Assembly (NCBI RefSeq): GCF_000380485.1
Contig: NZ_AQYG01000040.1
Coordinates: forward strand, 60,813-124,812
Source of the DNA: Jongsikchunia kroppenstedtii DSM 45133
GTDB lineage: Bacteria > Actinomycetota > Actinomycetes > Mycobacteriales > Mycobacteriaceae
DNA: 64,000 nucleotides
Direction of reading: 5' to 3'
Shown here: piece by piece, positions 23,901-32,840 of the stretch
How the letters are laid out: each line of letters starts with the position of its first letter
Position numbering within the stretch: the stretch's first letter is position 1
Position numbers and translations under genes: made by a program
The notes under the pieces: model-generated
What the model saw: the letters and a program-made list of their open reading frames with translations, nothing else
Databases searched by the model: none
What the model was told of the DNA's origin: nothing

Positions 23901-24488
23901 ATGTCCGCTACCCGAGTCCCCGCCGTCGCACCCGCCGACGCCTCGACGCTCATCAAGGTCGGCTACAAGTTCGCCCGTCACCAGTTCGGTGAGGTGCCCG
24001 AGCCCTTCGCGGTGCTGGCACAGCATCCGAAGTTCTTCATGGCGGCCGCGCGTCACGAGCAGTCGGTGCAGAAGGCGATGGACCGGCCCGGCGGAATGCG
24101 CAAGGAGATCAGTCATCTCGCCGAGTTTCGGGTCGCCACCACGATCGGGTGCTCGTGGTGCGTGGACTTCGGCCAGATGCTGACCCGATTGGACGGGCTG
24201 GACGTCGAGAAGATGCGGCGGATCGCGGATTTCGAGACCGACTCGAGTTTCAACGACGACGAACGCGCCGCGATCCGGTATGCCGACGCGATGACCGCGA
24301 CGCCCACCGCCGTCACCGATGAGCAGGTCGAGGATCTGCGAATTCGCTTCGGGGACAAGGCGGTCGTTGAACTCACCTACATCATCTCGCTGGAGAACCA
24401 GCGCGCCCGGATGTACTCGGCGCTCGGCATCACCGACCAGGGATTCTCGACGGATTCCTGCCGGGTCCCGTGGGCCACCGAGGCGTAG
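23901..24488 (+). CDS. Carboxymuconolactone decarboxylase (AhpD-like) family protein
   Basis: A 195-residue CMD-family protein with the redox CxxC motif in IGCSWCVDFGQM and the helical AhpD-like fold (ISHLAEFRVA before, AAIRYADAMTATP after). Family members are peroxidase partners or decarboxylases; the CxxC suggests a thiol-based role. GGAGGA lies 6 nt before ATG 23901. CMD genes beside ECF41 sigma genes are a well-known arrangement and this one carries an ECF41-type promoter. Its stop abuts the convergent sigma gene. Confidence 0.88.
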   Translation: MSATRVPAVAPADASTLIKVGYKFARHQFGEVPEPFAVLAQHPKFFMAAARHEQSVQKAMDRPGGMRKEISHLAEFRVATTIGCSWCVDFGQMLTRLDGLDVEKMRRIADFETDSSFNDDERAAIRYADAMTATPTAVTDEQVEDLRIRFGDKAVVELTYIISLENQRARMYSALGITDQGFSTDSCRVPWATEA

Positions 24489-25379
24489 CTACGAGTCGGC
24501 GAAAGTGACGGTGGTGAGCTTCTCGATGTTGGCCACATCGTAGGCCGCGATGATTCGTCCCTCGGAGACGGCCATCGCGGTCACGCGGCAGCCGACCGGC
24601 GAATCGGGGGCGTAGGTGAGCAGCCCCAGCCGGCCGTTGATGTACACGACTCGGTTGCGGGTCGTGAAATCCTCGCCGTACTTGCGACTGAGTCCGAGCA
24701 GGAAGCCGCTGACGTTCTTGACGCCGTGCAGCACGTTGACCGCGGTGCGGGCGGTGCCGTTGGAGTCGCCAGTGAACGTCACGTCCGGGTGCAGCAGCGG
24801 CACCAGTGATTCCAGGTCGCCGGAGGCCATCGCCGCGACCACCAGGCCGAGGACCTCGTTGTGCTCGTCGGCGGACGACGGTTCCGGTGCCGCCGCGACC
24901 GCCCGGCGCCCGCGACTGGCGAGTTGCCGCGCGGAATCGACCGAGACATCGAGTATCTCGGCGATCTGTGCGAAGGGCACGTCGAACGCGTCGTGCAGGA
25001 CAAACGAGACGCGTTGTTGCGGCGGCAGGGTGTCGAGCACGACCATCATCGCCATGCGGGCGCCCTCGTCGGCGACCACCGCGGTCAGCGGATCGTCCGG
25101 CGCGTCCAGTTCCTGGACGATCGGCTCCGGCAACCATTGGCCGATATAGCTTTCCCGCCGCGACGCCGCCGAACGCAGCTTGTCGATACACAGCCGACTC
25201 ACCACGGTCGTCAGCCAGGCGGCCATGTTGTCGGGCCGGTTGTCGTTGGTGGACAATCGGATCCACGCTTCCTGCACCGCGTCCTCGGCGTCGACGACGC
25301 TCCCGGTCAGTCGGTAGCCGACCGACAGCATGCGCGGCCGCAGTTCCTCGAAATCATCGGTGAGCGTGGGCGTACTCAT
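24489..25379 (-). CDS. sigJ: ECF41-type RNA polymerase sigma factor (SigJ-like)
   Basis: A 296-residue sigma factor: region 2 (LRPRMLSVGYRLTGSVVDAEDAVQEAWIRL), region 4 (LPPQQRVSFVLHDAFDVPFAQIAEILDVSVDSARQLASRGR), then a fused SnoaL-like C-terminal domain of about 120 residues. That C-terminal extension defines ECF41 (M. tuberculosis SigJ type) and modulates activity in place of an anti-sigma factor. It starts 25 bp after the helicase stop, so may be read through from that operon. The likely target is the adjacent CMD gene. Confidence 0.9.
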   Translation of the reverse strand: MSTPTLTDDFEELRPRMLSVGYRLTGSVVDAEDAVQEAWIRLSTNDNRPDNMAAWLTTVVSRLCIDKLRSAASRRESYIGQWLPEPIVQELDAPDDPLTAVVADEGARMAMMVVLDTLPPQQRVSFVLHDAFDVPFAQIAEILDVSVDSARQLASRGRRAVAAAPEPSSADEHNEVLGLVVAAMASGDLESLVPLLHPDVTFTGDSNGTARTAVNVLHGVKNVSGFLLGLSRKYGEDFTTRNRVVYINGRLGLLTYAPDSPVGCRVTAMAVSEGRIIAAYDVANIEKLTTVTFADS

Positions 25380-25404
25380 GGCCTCAGGCTACCCGGGGCG
25401 TTGC

Positions 25405-27069
25405 CTACTCGGCAGGGTCGCCGATCGCCGGTCCGAGCAGGTCATCGGCATCGGTGATCCGATACGCGTAGCCCTGTTCGGCCAGGAATCGCTGTCGATG
25501 CGCGGCGTAGTCGGCGTCGAGGGTGTCGCGCGACACCACCGAATAGAAATGCGCCTGTCCGCCATCGCGTTTCGGCCGCAGGAGCCGGCCCAGGCGCTGA
25601 GCCTCCTCCTGTCGCGAGCCGAAGGTGCCCGACACCTGCACCGCCACCGACGCCTCCGGCAGATCGATGGAGAAGTTGGCCACCTTCGACACCACCAGGG
25701 TGCCGACCTCGCCCGCGCGGAACTGATCGAACAGCGCCTCGCGTTCCTTGTTCTTGGTCGAGCCCTTGATCACCGGTGCGCGGAGCACCTCTCCCAACTC
25801 GTCGAGCTGATCGAGGTAGGCGCCGATCACCAGGGTGGGAGAGCCCTTGTGCCGCTCCAGGATCGACTGGACGACGGCGATCTTGGTCGGGGCCGTGGAG
25901 CAGAGCTTGTACTTCTCTTCCGCCTCGGCCACCGCGTACTGCAGACGCTCGTTCTCGGTGAGCGTCACGCGAACCTCGATGCAGTCGGCGGGGGCGATCC
26001 AGCCCTGCTGCTCGATGTCCTTCCAGGGCGCGTCATAGCGTTTCGGCCCGATCAGGCTGAACACGTCACCCTCGCGCCCGTCCTCGCGCACGAGGGTTGC
26101 GGTCAGGCCCAGGCGGCGGCGCGACTGCAGGTCGGCCGTCATGCGGAACACCGGCGCGGGCAGCAGGTGCACCTCGTCGTAGATGACCAGGCCCCAGTCG
26201 CGGGAATCGAACAGCTCCAGGTTCTTGTATTCGCCCTTCGACCGGCGGGTGATCACCTGATAGGTGGCGATCGTAACCGGCCGAATCTCCTTGCGCTCGC
26301 CCGAATATTCGCCGATCTCGTCCTCGGTGAGCGACGTGCGGGCGATCAGCTCGCGCTTCCACTGGCGCCCCGCGACGGTGTTCGTCACCAGGATCAGCGT
26401 GGTCGCCTGCGCCTTGGCCATCGCGGCCGCGCCGACGAGCGTCTTGCCGGCGCCGCAGGGCAGCACCACGACGCCGGACCCGCCGGCCCAGAACGAATCG
26501 GTGGCCAGCTGCTGGTAGTCGCGCAACTCCCAGCCGTCCGGCTCCAACGCGATCGGGTGTGCCTCGCCGTCGACGTACCCGGCGAGATCCTCGGCGGGCC
26601 AACCGATCTTGAGCAGCATCTGCTTGAGCCGCCCGCGTTCGGACGGGTGCACGATGACGGTGTCGTCGTCGATGCGAGCGCCGAGCATCGGCGACACTTT
26701 CTTGTTGCGCAGGATCTCCTCGAGCACCGCGCGGTCCAGGCTCACCAGCGTGAGCCCGTGCGCCGGGCTCTTCACCAGCTGCAGTCGACCGAACCGGCTC
26801 ATCGTCTCGACGATGTCCATCAGCAGCGGCTGCGGAACCGCGTAGCGCGAGTACGTCACCAACGCGTCGACGACCTGCTCGGCGTCGTGTCCGGCCGCCC
26901 GGGCATTCCACAGGGCCAGCGGGGTGACCCGGTAGGTGTGCACATGCTCGGGCGCGCGCTCCAGCTCGGCGAACGGCGCGATCGCCGCGCGCGCGGCCCC
27001 GGCCTGCTCGTGATCGACCTCGAGGAGCAGCGTCTTGTCGGATTGGACGATCAGCGGTCCATCGGTCAT
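25405..27069 (-). CDS. XPB/ERCC3-type DNA helicase
   Basis: A 554-residue superfamily 2 helicase: N-terminal damage-recognition-like domain, Walker A with Lys209 (PCGAGKT), DEVH box (IYDEVHLLPAP), RED-motif region (TATLVREDGREGD), and C-terminal helicase motifs (QRLGRLLRPKRDGG). It corresponds to M. tuberculosis Rv0861c, a 3'-5' helicase implicated in DNA repair. Its ATG overlaps the stop of the upstream gene by 4 bp, tying it to that large partner protein. Confidence 0.92.
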   Translation of the reverse strand: MTDGPLIVQSDKTLLLEVDHEQAGAARAAIAPFAELERAPEHVHTYRVTPLALWNARAAGHDAEQVVDALVTYSRYAVPQPLLMDIVETMSRFGRLQLVKSPAHGLTLVSLDRAVLEEILRNKKVSPMLGARIDDDTVIVHPSERGRLKQMLLKIGWPAEDLAGYVDGEAHPIALEPDGWELRDYQQLATDSFWAGGSGVVVLPCGAGKTLVGAAAMAKAQATTLILVTNTVAGRQWKRELIARTSLTEDEIGEYSGERKEIRPVTIATYQVITRRSKGEYKNLELFDSRDWGLVIYDEVHLLPAPVFRMTADLQSRRRLGLTATLVREDGREGDVFSLIGPKRYDAPWKDIEQQGWIAPADCIEVRVTLTENERLQYAVAEAEEKYKLCSTAPTKIAVVQSILERHKGSPTLVIGAYLDQLDELGEVLRAPVIKGSTKNKEREALFDQFRAGEVGTLVVSKVANFSIDLPEASVAVQVSGTFGSRQEEAQRLGRLLRPKRDGGQAHFYSVVSRDTLDADYAAHRQRFLAEQGYAYRITDADDLLGPAIGDPAE

Positions 27070-29393
27070 GGTGTCTCCCTTGCGATTGCCCGGCCTTCGG
27101 AATCGGCGGACCCGGACGCCAGCAGCTCCACACTGGTGATGCGGTGCAGCCGCAGCCGGATCTCGTCGCCCCGAATCTTGTTCGACGGATCGATTTCGTC
27201 CCCGATCACCATGCCCGCACTGATGGCGCGGGGCGCCAGCACATGCCGCGACGCGGTGCCCTGCGCGTCGACATAGCCGATCCGCACCTCGCGGCCGGCG
27301 TTGACGGCCTTGCTGAGCAGCAGCGTGGCGGCCTCGCCGCCGCCGACGCGGCCCTCGCCCACGGGCCCGGCACGGTGCGCCACATCCTGGGAACGGATGT
27401 GCGCCACCACCATTGCCAGCTGGTCGGCGTTCGGGGTGCGCGGGCGCGGAACGCCACTGCGTTCGCGCTGCACCCGGCGTGCGGGCACTCGGCTGCCGCG
27501 GTAGCGGATCTCGACGAGCGCGCCGGTGGAATCCTCGGCAGCCGGGGCGAATCCGGCCGCGCGGAGCTCGTCGAGCACGTCGGCGAGGTCGGCGGCGGAC
27601 ACGGCGACCGTCGGGGCCAGCAGCCGCAGGGAGAGTGCTTCGGCCGCAGTCGAACTCATTACGGCCGCCAGTGTCGTCGGATCGTCGCAGCGCAGGAAGG
27701 CGCTGGCGATGCCGACCCGCAACTGTCCGTGCCGCCGGGCGACGTCTTCGATCAAGTAGGTCAGCGACTGAGGGACCGGGGTGCGCGAATGCGTCGTGAA
27801 CATCGTCAGCAGGTCGGTGCCGCTCCGGCCGGCGTCGAGCGCTCGGCGTACCGACGCGTCGCTGACCCGGAACACCGTCGCCGCGCCGGCGGATTCGAGA
27901 TCGGCGACCAGCGATACCTCCTCGGCCAGCTCGGAATTGAGCGGACCCGGAGCGGTGATGGTCAGATCGGCCTGCAGCAGGAAGTGGTCGATCGGCTCGG
28001 GCAGGGCCATGCTCATCGCAGCGACGAGTGCGTCCTGATCATCGGGCGCCGCGACAGCGGCCCGGCCGACCGACGTCAGCGCATCGTGCGCGACCAGGCC
28101 CAGATCCTGTGCCTCGCTGAGGTTCTCGGCGATGACCGAGTCGGTGAATCGTCGAGTCCGGCGCGGATGTCGCCAGGCCAACGCGTGGCGCAGGGCGGTG
28201 CGGTCGACCGTACGGCCGGCCGGCGCCGCAGCGAGGGCGCCGAGGATCATCGCGCGTTCGGCGGCCGCCGTCTGATGGATCACGTCACCGGACAGCGCGC
28301 CGATCGGCCCGGACTCCGGCGCCTTCTGGCCGATCAGCCAGGACAGCCGCGGCATCTCGAGCCATGCGGATACGAGTGCCTGCCAGCGCTTTTCGGGGGC
28401 CAGATGACGCCAGGAATCGGCCGCGGGAGTCGGCGCCCACACAGGTTCGCCGGTGTCGTTCGGGGGTGGGGGCTCGGCGAATCCGTGATCGATGAGCCGT
28501 GCACTGCCGAGAAGTTCGACGATCAGGCCGGTGCGGCGATCGGTCAGATCGGCGACCTTGCCGATCCGGCGCAGTTCGCGCACGCCGAGGCCGCCCGAGC
28601 GCAACAACGCGGCCGGCGCGCTGCCGAGCGCATCGAGGACCGCGGCAGCGTGCCGGAGCAGTTCGAGCGCCTCGCCGCCGCCGGCCGCGTCGATGTCCTT
28701 GGCGGTGAATCGGCTTGTCGCGGTGTCGATCTGCGGCTCGTCCAGGGGTGCCGGTTCGGCGGGGGACTCGTCGCGCAGCAGTGCGCCGACCACCGGCGGC
28801 AGCTGCACCGTCTGATCGTCGATGCGGACCAGCAGGCCGGCGGCGAGCAATTGCGGCACCGGGCGTTCGGGATCCGCGTCCGGCGCGGCGTCGCGAGTGC
28901 GGCCCACCGCGGAACCGGTCGACAGGGTGGTCAGCAGATCGCGGTGACCGGTCGGCAGATCCCGCAGCTGGGCGTTGATGTCGGCAAGGGTGCGAGTGGC
29001 GACCGGCGCCGTGTAGACCAGACCGCCGGTCGGCAGGGCGGCGAGCGCCGCCTGCGTGGTGGTGAATCCGTCGCCGTCGGTCCAGATCAGGGCGAGGGCA
29101 TGCAGTTCGGCGACATGCGCCCGAACCGACTCGGCGGCCGCGCGCTCGCGCAACGCGGCGACGATCGCGTCGGCGGACAGCGGGGCATCCGCACCGATCA
29201 GCACCTCGAGCGCGGCCACCGACAACAGGTCGAGCCGTTCGCCGATCAGCTGCAGCGACGGGGGCGAGGTGGCCCGGCGGGCCAGGACATCGGTGCCACC
29301 CGGGGGCGGGGTCGCGAGGTCGGGGCGACGGTGCAAAAGGTCGAACAGTTGGTCGTCGGACCTTGTCGAGAGGTCGTCGGCCAGGCTGCTCAT
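27066..29393 (-). CDS. Helicase-associated conserved protein (Rv0862c-like)
   Basis: A 775-residue protein that in actinobacteria is regularly encoded just before the XPB-type helicase (as Rv0862c is before Rv0861c). The C terminus is related to the XPB/Ssl2 N-terminal-like domain (GSRVPARRVQRERSGVPRP... AVNAGREVRIGYVDAQGTASRH, a WYL-like segment). No ATPase motifs are visible, so it is probably an accessory subunit. TACACT ends 7 nt before the ATG (leaderless), and the divergent small gene starts 35 bp away. Confidence 0.8.
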   Translation of the reverse strand: MSSLADDLSTRSDDQLFDLLHRRPDLATPPPGGTDVLARRATSPPSLQLIGERLDLLSVAALEVLIGADAPLSADAIVAALRERAAAESVRAHVAELHALALIWTDGDGFTTTQAALAALPTGGLVYTAPVATRTLADINAQLRDLPTGHRDLLTTLSTGSAVGRTRDAAPDADPERPVPQLLAAGLLVRIDDQTVQLPPVVGALLRDESPAEPAPLDEPQIDTATSRFTAKDIDAAGGGEALELLRHAAAVLDALGSAPAALLRSGGLGVRELRRIGKVADLTDRRTGLIVELLGSARLIDHGFAEPPPPNDTGEPVWAPTPAADSWRHLAPEKRWQALVSAWLEMPRLSWLIGQKAPESGPIGALSGDVIHQTAAAERAMILGALAAAPAGRTVDRTALRHALAWRHPRRTRRFTDSVIAENLSEAQDLGLVAHDALTSVGRAAVAAPDDQDALVAAMSMALPEPIDHFLLQADLTITAPGPLNSELAEEVSLVADLESAGAATVFRVSDASVRRALDAGRSGTDLLTMFTTHSRTPVPQSLTYLIEDVARRHGQLRVGIASAFLRCDDPTTLAAVMSSTAAEALSLRLLAPTVAVSAADLADVLDELRAAGFAPAAEDSTGALVEIRYRGSRVPARRVQRERSGVPRPRTPNADQLAMVVAHIRSQDVAHRAGPVGEGRVGGGEAATLLLSKAVNAGREVRIGYVDAQGTASRHVLAPRAISAGMVIGDEIDPSNKIRGDEIRLRLHRITSVELLASGSADSEGRAIARETP

Positions 29394-29428
29394 CCCATCC
29401 AGTGTAAGTGCATGGCAGAATGTGGCCC

Positions 29429-29620
29429 GTGAGTGAGATGAAGCCGGGCCAGTACATCGACAACGGTTGGCCGCGCGAGATCGCCGAGTCCGGCGACCAT
29501 GCGGTTTCCGAGTTCGCCGCGCACCTGTCGGGCGCCCTGTCGCCGTTCGGCGACGTCGAGTTCCCGCTGCCGGCAGAGTCGCTGCCGTATCTGCACGCGA
29601 AGACCGAGATCAACAGCTGA
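29429..29620 (+). CDS. Small conserved protein upstream of moaC
   Basis: A 63-residue protein beginning at GTG (VSEMKPGQYIDNGWPREIAES). It has no membrane segment or cysteines. A small conserved gene occupies the same place (Rv0863) before moaC in M. tuberculosis, which is the main reason to accept it. The moaC start lies 4 nt after its stop. Function unknown. Confidence 0.6.
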   Translation: MSEMKPGQYIDNGWPREIAESGDHAVSEFAAHLSGALSPFGDVEFPLPAESLPYLHAKTEINS

Positions 29621-29623
29621 TCC

Positions 29624-30289
29624 GTGGGCCGGCACGCGTTCGCAGGCGATGATGACGCGGATGCCGCCTGGGTCAAGGGCCTGAATGGGTCACTCGACCA
29701 ATGGCCGTCGCTCGCGGAGATCGCGGTGCCGGTCGGGCCGGTCGACGTCGCTCCCAAGCCCTTTCCGCTCGAGCCCAAGCCTGTTCCGGTCGAGCCCGCC
29801 TCGAACGAGATCACCCAGAACATTCCCAAATTGACGCACCTGGACGAGTCGGGCGCGGCGCGCATGGTCGATGTCGGCGAGAAGGCCGTGACCGCGCGGA
29901 CGGCGGTCGCCGCCGGAACCTTCCACACCACGGCCGAAGTCACGGCATTGCTGCACAGCGGCGGGCTGCCCAAGGGCGATGCACTCGCGGCCGCGCGAAT
30001 CGCCGGGATCATGGCCGCCAAGCGCACCCCCGATCTGATCCCGCTCTGTCATCAGATCGCTCTCACGGCTGTCGACGTCGAGTTCCGGATCCAGGGCGGC
30101 GACGTCGAGATGATCGCCACCGCCCGGTCGGCCGATCGCACCGGCGTGGAGATGGAGGCACTGACCGCGGTGTCCGTCGCCGGCCTCACGCTGCACGACA
30201 TGGTGAAGGCGGTCGATCCACGCGCGACGATCGGCGACATCCGGCTGCTCGAGAAGACTGGCGGCCGCTCCGGACATTGGCGGCGATGA
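29624..30289 (+). CDS. moaC: Cyclic pyranopterin monophosphate synthase MoaC, with N-terminal extension
   Basis: A 221-residue protein if GTG 29624 is used. Residues from about 67 on are Moa[33 protein letters not shown] and [19 protein letters not shown]. MoaC makes cyclic pyranopterin monophosphate in molybdenum cofactor synthesis. The first 60 residues are extra compared with the usual length of about 160 and are Pro/Val rich ([15 protein letters not shown]). A later GTG (about 29728) could be the real start. It overlaps mog by 4 bp. Confidence 0.9.
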   Translation: MGRHAFAGDDDADAAWVKGLNGSLDQWPSLAEIAVPVGPVDVAPKPFPLEPKPVPVEPASNEITQNIPKLTHLDESGAARMVDVGEKAVTARTAVAAGTFHTTAEVTALLHSGGLPKGDALAAARIAGIMAAKRTPDLIPLCHQIALTAVDVEFRIQGGDVEMIATARSADRTGVEMEALTAVSVAGLTLHDMVKAVDPRATIGDIRLLEKTGGRSGHWRR

Positions 30290-30777
30290 CCTCTTCGTCC
30301 CGACCGGGGACTGCCCGCGTCATCGTGGCCTCGACGCGCGCCGCGGCGGGCGAGTACGCCGATCGCACCGGACCGCACATCGCCGAATGGCTGGAGCGTC
30401 AGGGCTTCACCGGGATCGACAGGGTCGTGGTCGCCGACGGAGCGCCGGTCGGACTGGCCCTGCGCGCTGCGCTCGCGGCGGATCCGGCGCTGATCGTGAC
30501 CACCGGCGGCACCGGTTTGGCACCGACCGACCGCACCCCGGAAGAGACGCTGCCGCTGTTGGACCGTGAGGTCCCGGGGCTCGCCGACGCGATCCGGGTC
30601 GCAGGGTTGCCGAACGTGCCGACCGCGGTGCTCTCGCGCGGGGTGGCCGGCGTCGCGGGTCGGACGCTGATCGTGAACCTGCCGGGCAGCCTCGGCGGTG
30701 TCCGCGACGGTCTCGCGATTCTGGAGCCGGTGCTTGCGCACGCGCTGCAACAGATTTCCGGAGGCGGTGACCATTGA
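30286..30777 (+). CDS. mog: Molybdopterin adenylyltransferase (Mog/MoaB family)
   Basis: A 163-residue MogA/MoaB-family protein with the molybdopterin-binding motif [17 protein letters not shown] and the [13 protein letters not shown] segment. It adenylylates molybdopterin before metal insertion. Its ATG overlaps moaC (ATGA) and its stop overlaps moaE (TTGA), so the three are translationally coupled. It matches M. tuberculosis Rv0865 by position. Confidence 0.92.
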   Translation: MTSSSRPGTARVIVASTRAAAGEYADRTGPHIAEWLERQGFTGIDRVVVADGAPVGLALRAALAADPALIVTTGGTGLAPTDRTPEETLPLLDREVPGLADAIRVAGLPNVPTAVLSRGVAGVAGRTLIVNLPGSLGGVRDGLAILEPVLAHALQQISGGGDH

Positions 30778-31202
30778 GCGCGCAGGTGCTGCGGACGCAG
30801 CTCGTCGGCGTCGAGATATCCGGTACCGAGCATGAGGCGCTGGTGCGCGACGCCGCGGCCGGCGCGGTCGTCGTCTTCGTCGGGGTCGTACGCGACCACG
30901 ACCACGGCGAGTCGGTGGTATCGCTGCACTATTCGGCGCACCCCAGCGCGGCCGATGTGCTCGGCGCGGTTGTCGGCGAAGTCGTGGGTCGGGCCGACGG
31001 GGTGCGGGCGGTGGCGGTCTCGCACCGGATCGGCGACCTCGTGGTCGGCGACACCGCATTCGTCGTGGCCGTGTCGGCCGATCATCGCCGCGCGGCTTTC
31101 GCCACCTGCTCGGATCTGGTCGAAGAGGTGAAGGCGCGGTTGCCGGTCTGGAAGCGCCAGGTATTCGGCGACGGCCGGGATGAATGGGTGGGGATGGCCT
31201 AG
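30774..31202 (+). CDS. moaE: Molybdopterin synthase large subunit MoaE
   Basis: A 142-residue MoaE with family segments [28 protein letters not shown] and the catalytic [21 protein letters not shown]. It pairs with MoaD, encoded 5 kb away on the other strand, to insert dithiolene sulfur. The start is TTG at 30774 overlapping the mog stop. Confidence 0.92.
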   Translation: MSAQVLRTQLVGVEISGTEHEALVRDAAAGAVVVFVGVVRDHDHGESVVSLHYSAHPSAADVLGAVVGEVVGRADGVRAVAVSHRIGDLVVGDTAFVVAVSADHRRAAFATCSDLVEEVKARLPVWKRQVFGDGRDEWVGMA

Positions 31203-31267
31203 TGGCCGGGGATTTTCACTTCGCTAACTGACGATTGGCGTAAGCGAATCCGCGATAGGGTGTCCGC

Positions 31268-31987
31268 ATGCGCCAACGCCCCATTGCCGCTCTGTTCGTC
31301 ACGCTGTTCGCTGCGGCCGCCGCTTTCGTCGTCGGCCAGGCGCCGGCGACCGCCGCCCCCGCCGGATGTCCCGACGTCGAGATGGTGTTCGCCCGCGGCA
31401 CCGCCGAGGCCGGTGCCCCGATGGGTCTCACCGGACTCTCGTTCCTGCAGGCGCTGCAGAACCGACTGCCCGGTAGATCCGTCGTCGGTTACGCGGTCAA
31501 TTACCCCGCCAGCAGCGACTTCAATAACCGCGTGGCGTTTGCCCAGACGGTCATCAACGGCGTGGTCGACGCGCAGAACCGGGTGAAGTTCATGGCGTCG
31601 ACATGTCCTCGTACCCGGGTGGTTCTCGGTGGCTATTCGCAGGGATCAGTGGTGGCAGGCTATGCGGCCAACGGCGGCACCATTCGTTTCTCGGAGGCAT
31701 ACCAGCGCTACCAGGACCATGCGCCGCCGCCGCTCCCTGCCGCCGTCATGAATCACGTTGCGGCCGTGGTGCTCTTTGCGGAGCCGTCGCCGCTGTGGAT
31801 CAGCCAGGCCGGAGCCCCGCCCGTCGACCTGGCGCGGGTCCTTGCCGGCCGCACCACGCGCTACTGCTTCCCCGGCGACACGATCTGTGACGGGGCGCCG
31901 CTCGGCGGCCCGAACGCCTTGCACGTCCTGTACTCGGTCAGCGGATTCCCGGCCGACGGCGCGAACTTCGTCGCAAGCCGTCTCTGA
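31268..31987 (+). CDS. Secreted cutinase-family esterase
   Basis: A 239-residue protein with a signal peptide (cleavage near TAA-AP, residues 28-32) and the cutinase triad: Ser124 in GGYSQGS, Asp204 in CFPGDTIC and His219 in NALHVLY. Four cysteines form the expected pairs. Mycobacterial members hydrolyse medium-chain esters or lipids. TAGGGT at 31256-31261 ends 6 nt before the ATG (leaderless). It belongs to a four-gene block that separates moaE from rpfA here. Confidence 0.92.
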   Translation: MRQRPIAALFVTLFAAAAAFVVGQAPATAAPAGCPDVEMVFARGTAEAGAPMGLTGLSFLQALQNRLPGRSVVGYAVNYPASSDFNNRVAFAQTVINGVVDAQNRVKFMASTCPRTRVVLGGYSQGSVVAGYAANGGTIRFSEAYQRYQDHAPPPLPAAVMNHVAAVVLFAEPSPLWISQAGAPPVDLARVLAGRTTRYCFPGDTICDGAPLGGPNALHVLYSVSGFPADGANFVASRL

Positions 31988-31994
31988 TCGCCAG

Positions 31995-32753
31995 TCAGGA
32001 TGCCGACGCGCCCTGATCCTCGACGTCATGGCGGGCCTCGAGGTAGGAGGCGACCTCGGATTCGGTTGCCCGGTCCATCGCGCGGTCGACGCCGTGGTGC
32101 GCGGCCTGACCGCCGGCCTTGCGCATCAAGGTGAGCAGCTCGGCGGCCGCGGCCTTGTCCTCGGCGGTCTTCGGCGCCCAGCCGTCGCCGTGCTCTGCCG
32201 CGAAATGGCTGCGTGCCGCGCCGGTGAGCACCCGCGCGGCGTCGTCCAGCCGCGTCTGGAAATCGTCGTAGGCCTCGATCAGCAGCTGCCATCGGACGCC
32301 GCGACGGATCAGCCGCCCGTAGGTCTTGAGCAGGTCGGCGTCCAGCAGCTCGAACTGGCCGGGTGCAATCGGGCGCAGCGTGCCCAGCGCGGCCAGCCGG
32401 TCGAACAGCTCGGGATCGTCGGTGCCCAGCAGGCGCGCCAGCTCACTCGTGCTCAGGCTTGCGGTGCGGGTGTTGGCCCACGGCATCGCGATGATCTCCG
32501 GGATGTCCAGGACCTGGGCCAGATCGTCGCCGCGCTGCAGCCCGGAGAAGAACTCGGTGATGTGCTTGGCGGTGAATCCACGGCTCAGCAGCTTGTTGAT
32601 CGCACGCAGGATCGCCAGGTGGTTGTCGGTGTAGATCGCGACGCGGCCGCGGCGCTGCGGCTTCGGCAGCAGCCCGCGCTCCTGGTATCCGCGGACGTTG
32701 CGCGTGGTCGTCCCCGCCTCGCGGGCAAGGTCGTCGATTCGATATTCGGCCAT
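31995..32753 (-). CDS. MerR-family transcriptional regulator
   Basis: A 252-residue regulator with an N-terminal MerR helix-turn-helix (YRIDDLAREAGTTTRNVRGYQERGLLPKP, then AIYTDNHLAILRAINKLLSRGF) and a long helical C terminus without metal-binding cysteines. ATG 32753 is preferred over 32765 because TACGAT (32769-32764) would place transcription start between them. It is divergent from an SDR gene; the palindrome at 32800 lies between, and a copy precedes the AurF-like gene at 18315. Confidence 0.85.
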   Translation of the reverse strand: MAEYRIDDLAREAGTTTRNVRGYQERGLLPKPQRRGRVAIYTDNHLAILRAINKLLSRGFTAKHITEFFSGLQRGDDLAQVLDIPEIIAMPWANTRTASLSTSELARLLGTDDPELFDRLAALGTLRPIAPGQFELLDADLLKTYGRLIRRGVRWQLLIEAYDDFQTRLDDAARVLTGAARSHFAAEHGDGWAPKTAEDKAAAAELLTLMRKAGGQAAHHGVDRAMDRATESEVASYLEARHDVEDQGASAS

Positions 32754-32799
32754 GGCAGAGGTCATCGTATCGCGACGTGCGGGGGCCTGGTGCCTCGAT

Positions 32800-32815
32800 G
32801 CCATTGACAAATGGC
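32800..32815. promoter_or_regulatory. Operator-like inverted repeat GCCATT-N4-AATGGC (site B)
   Basis: GCCATTGACAAATGGC, the same arms as site A at 18279 with spacer GACA instead of GATG, between the divergent MerR and SDR genes. TTGACA inside it could act as a -35 box. Confidence 0.5.
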
Positions 32816-32840
32816 GCAATGATGGGTGGAGTTAGCCGCT

